Part shown: piece by piece, positions 34,216 to 35,203 of the stretch
How positions within the stretch are numbered: position 1 is the stretch's first letter
Layout: every line of letters starts with the position of its first letter
DNA from: Nocardioides jensenii JCM 1364 = NBRC 14755
Lineage (GTDB): Bacteria > Actinomycetota > Actinomycetes > Propionibacteriales > Nocardioidaceae
Assembly: GCF_001552535.1 (NCBI RefSeq)
Contig: NZ_BCRJ01000092.1
Location: 1 to 35,203, forward strand
DNA: 35,203 bases
Direction of reading: 5' to 3'
The notes under the pieces: generated by a model
Database searches by the model: none
The model's input: the letters and a program-made list of their open reading frames with translations, nothing else
What the model was told of the DNA's origin: nothing
Position numbers and translations under genes: made by a program

Positions 34216-35055
34216 ATGCGCATGAAGCGACTTCTCGTCGGCGCCATCGGAACGGCCATGGTGGTCGGCACTCCGCTGGCACTGTCCACCAACGCCCAGG
34301 CAGCTACCACCACCGGCGGCGACGGCGCGTCCGCCGTCGCGACCCCGGCCCCGGCCACCAACCAGATGCCCGCCGCGGCGGACGGTCTCACTGCCTCGGG
34401 CGTCAACGCCCGCGCCGCCCAGACCAGGACGCTCACCAGCCAGGTGGCGGTCCGCAAGCAGGCCCGCGGAACCTACGCCTACCAGACCATGATCGCGATC
34501 CAGGGCCGGGTCCGGGCGCACAACTCCGCCGACACCAACTGTGACACCGAGTGGTGCCACGTGGGTGCGACCAGTGTCCGCCTCTACCGCCGCATCGGTG
34601 GCACCAGCAAGTGGGTCCTGCTCTCCAACCGGGCCACCAACAGCACGTCGGCCTTCGTCTTCAAGACCCGCTCGGTCGGCACGGCCGTCTACAAGGTGGT
34701 CTTCCGCGGCAAGACGATCTCCGGCGTCGGCACGATCCCGGCCGCTGCGGCGAGCAACACCATCAAGGGCTCGCGTCACCCGCACACCCGCGTCTACACC
34801 AAGAGCGGCCGCGTCTACATGGCCGGCAACGTCGACCCGGGTTGGGGCGGCAAGCGCGTCATCATCCAGCGCAAGGCCAGCAAGCGTGGCTCCTTCCGCG
34901 CCTGGAACGCCATCCGCACCAGCCGCAGCGGCGGCTACAAGCTGCGTCTCCCGGCCCCGCGCACCGGCTACTGGTACTACCGCCTGGTCGTCCCGGGCAC
35001 CGCGCCCCGTTGGGCCGCCGGCGCCAGTGGTGTCTGGCGCACCTACCAGCGCTGA
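34216..35055 (+). CDS. Secreted protein of unknown function
   Basis: A 279-residue protein I do not recognise. The ATG at 34216 gives a Sec signal peptide: MRMKR, a hydrophobic stretch, and a likely cut after NAQA at residue 29. GGGGG at 34201-34205 may serve as ribosome site; an ATG two codons later is equally possible. After an Ala/Thr/Pro-rich linker to about residue 75 there appear to be two beta-rich, basic segments (about 80-165 and 175-279). The first has a close Cys pair in TNCDTEWC. VRLYRRIGGTSKWVLLSN and VIIQRKASKRGSFRAWNAI look like repeated beta-hairpins of an immunoglobulin-like type, as found in surface or wall-bound proteins. Function is unknown. It ends with a strong terminator. 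Confidence 0.8.
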   Translation: MRMKRLLVGAIGTAMVVGTPLALSTNAQAATTTGGDGASAVATPAPATNQMPAAADGLTASGVNARAAQTRTLTSQVAVRKQARGTYAYQTMIAIQGRVRAHNSADTNCDTEWCHVGATSVRLYRRIGGTSKWVLLSNRATNSTSAFVFKTRSVGTAVYKVVFRGKTISGVGTIPAAAASNTIKGSRHPHTRVYTKSGRVYMAGNVDPGWGGKRVIIQRKASKRGSFRAWNAIRTSRSGGYKLRLPAPRTGYWYYRLVVPGTAPRWAAGASGVWRTYQR

Positions 35056-35077
35056 CCTGACGCACGGTTGAACAACG

Positions 35078-35113
35078 AGATCGGCCCCCAGCCAACAGGC
35101 TGGGGGCCGATCT
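35078..35113. terminator. Strong bidirectional hairpin terminator
   Basis: A perfect 16-bp stem (35078-35093 with 35098-35113, arm AGATCGGCCCCCAGCC) with loop AACA lies 22 bases after the secreted protein stop. It separates this gene from the converging partial gene at the window edge. The A-rich start of the left arm and TCTGTCTGTC after the right arm give modest T content on the plus side. Confidence 0.85.
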
Positions 35114-35134
35114 GTCTGTCCGGGGACCAGCAGG

Positions 35135-35203
35135 TCAGACGACGGTCCAGGTGTCGCCGCCGTTGATGAGTGTGGTGAGGCGGTTGGTGGGGGCGGTGGT
35201 GGC
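35135..35203 (-). CDS. C-terminal end of an unidentified gene (partial)
   Basis: The minus strand is open from the window edge to TGA at 35135-35137, giving 22 residues that end in LINGGDTWTVV. It converges on the secreted protein gene, with a strong hairpin between, which supports a real gene end. Too little is visible to name it. Confidence 0.45.
   Translation of the reverse strand, partial: ATTAPTNRLTTLINGGDTWTVV

Overview
The window is high-GC, gene-dense DNA with GTG starts, many four-base gene overlaps and menaquinone-linked respiration genes. It looks like a chromosome segment of an actinobacterium, most probably a Nocardioides-like member of the Nocardioidaceae. That placement comes from gene order, protein style and a repeat type I associate with this group; no database search was possible. 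Almost everything is core metabolism plus small regulatory modules. I see no phage, insertion sequence, CRISPR array, tRNA or rRNA. No stretch over 300 bases lacks a gene; the longest gaps are about 187 (13079-13265), 176 (6670-6845) and 161 (33019-33179) bases, and all three carry structured or regulatory signals.

Left part (1-12250). The 3' part of menD is followed by a lysine/alanine/glutamate-rich lipoprotein. Next is a divergent pair, an mpaB/DUF2236 oxygenase and a TetR regulator, around a perfect 24-bp palindrome. TetR leads into an AraC-DinB regulator and a CPA1 Na+/H+ antiporter with a C-terminal UBP-type zinc finger. Then come a promoter plus 17-bp hairpin (possible small RNA), a metallo-beta-lactamase-fold hydrolase, an NmrA-like reductase and a MerR regulator. 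The MerR gene is divergent from a thioredoxin-reductase-like flavoprotein across a MerR-type operator. Isochorismate synthase (menF) and an L,D-transpeptidase follow on the minus strand.

Central part (12389-31306). menG and menJ (menaquinone methylation and side-chain reduction) are followed by the complete 14-gene complex I operon nuoA-nuoN and a long-chain polyprenyl diphosphate synthase, which supplies the menaquinone tail. Electron entry (NADH dehydrogenase) and synthesis of its quinone acceptor are thus encoded together. A sequence matching the Rex redox-sensor operator lies just downstream of the likely promoter ahead of menJ, suggesting NADH/NAD+ control of the whole block.

Right part (31328-35203). 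On the minus strand are paaK and paaI (phenylacetyl-CoA ligase and hotdog thioesterase, overlapping) and a RarD-type transporter. The rarD-paaI gap holds a long inverted repeat. A secreted protein of unknown function follows on the plus strand, with a strong terminator and the last 22 codons of an unidentified minus-strand gene at the edge.

I did not find a convincing wholly new system. The best leads are the Rex site over menJ-nuo, the hairpin RNA candidate at 6745-6786, the antiporter/UBP zinc-finger fusion, a dispersed-repeat-like sequence forming the NuoD N-terminus, the apparent loss of N7 cluster ligands in NuoG, and the inverted repeat between paaI and rarD.
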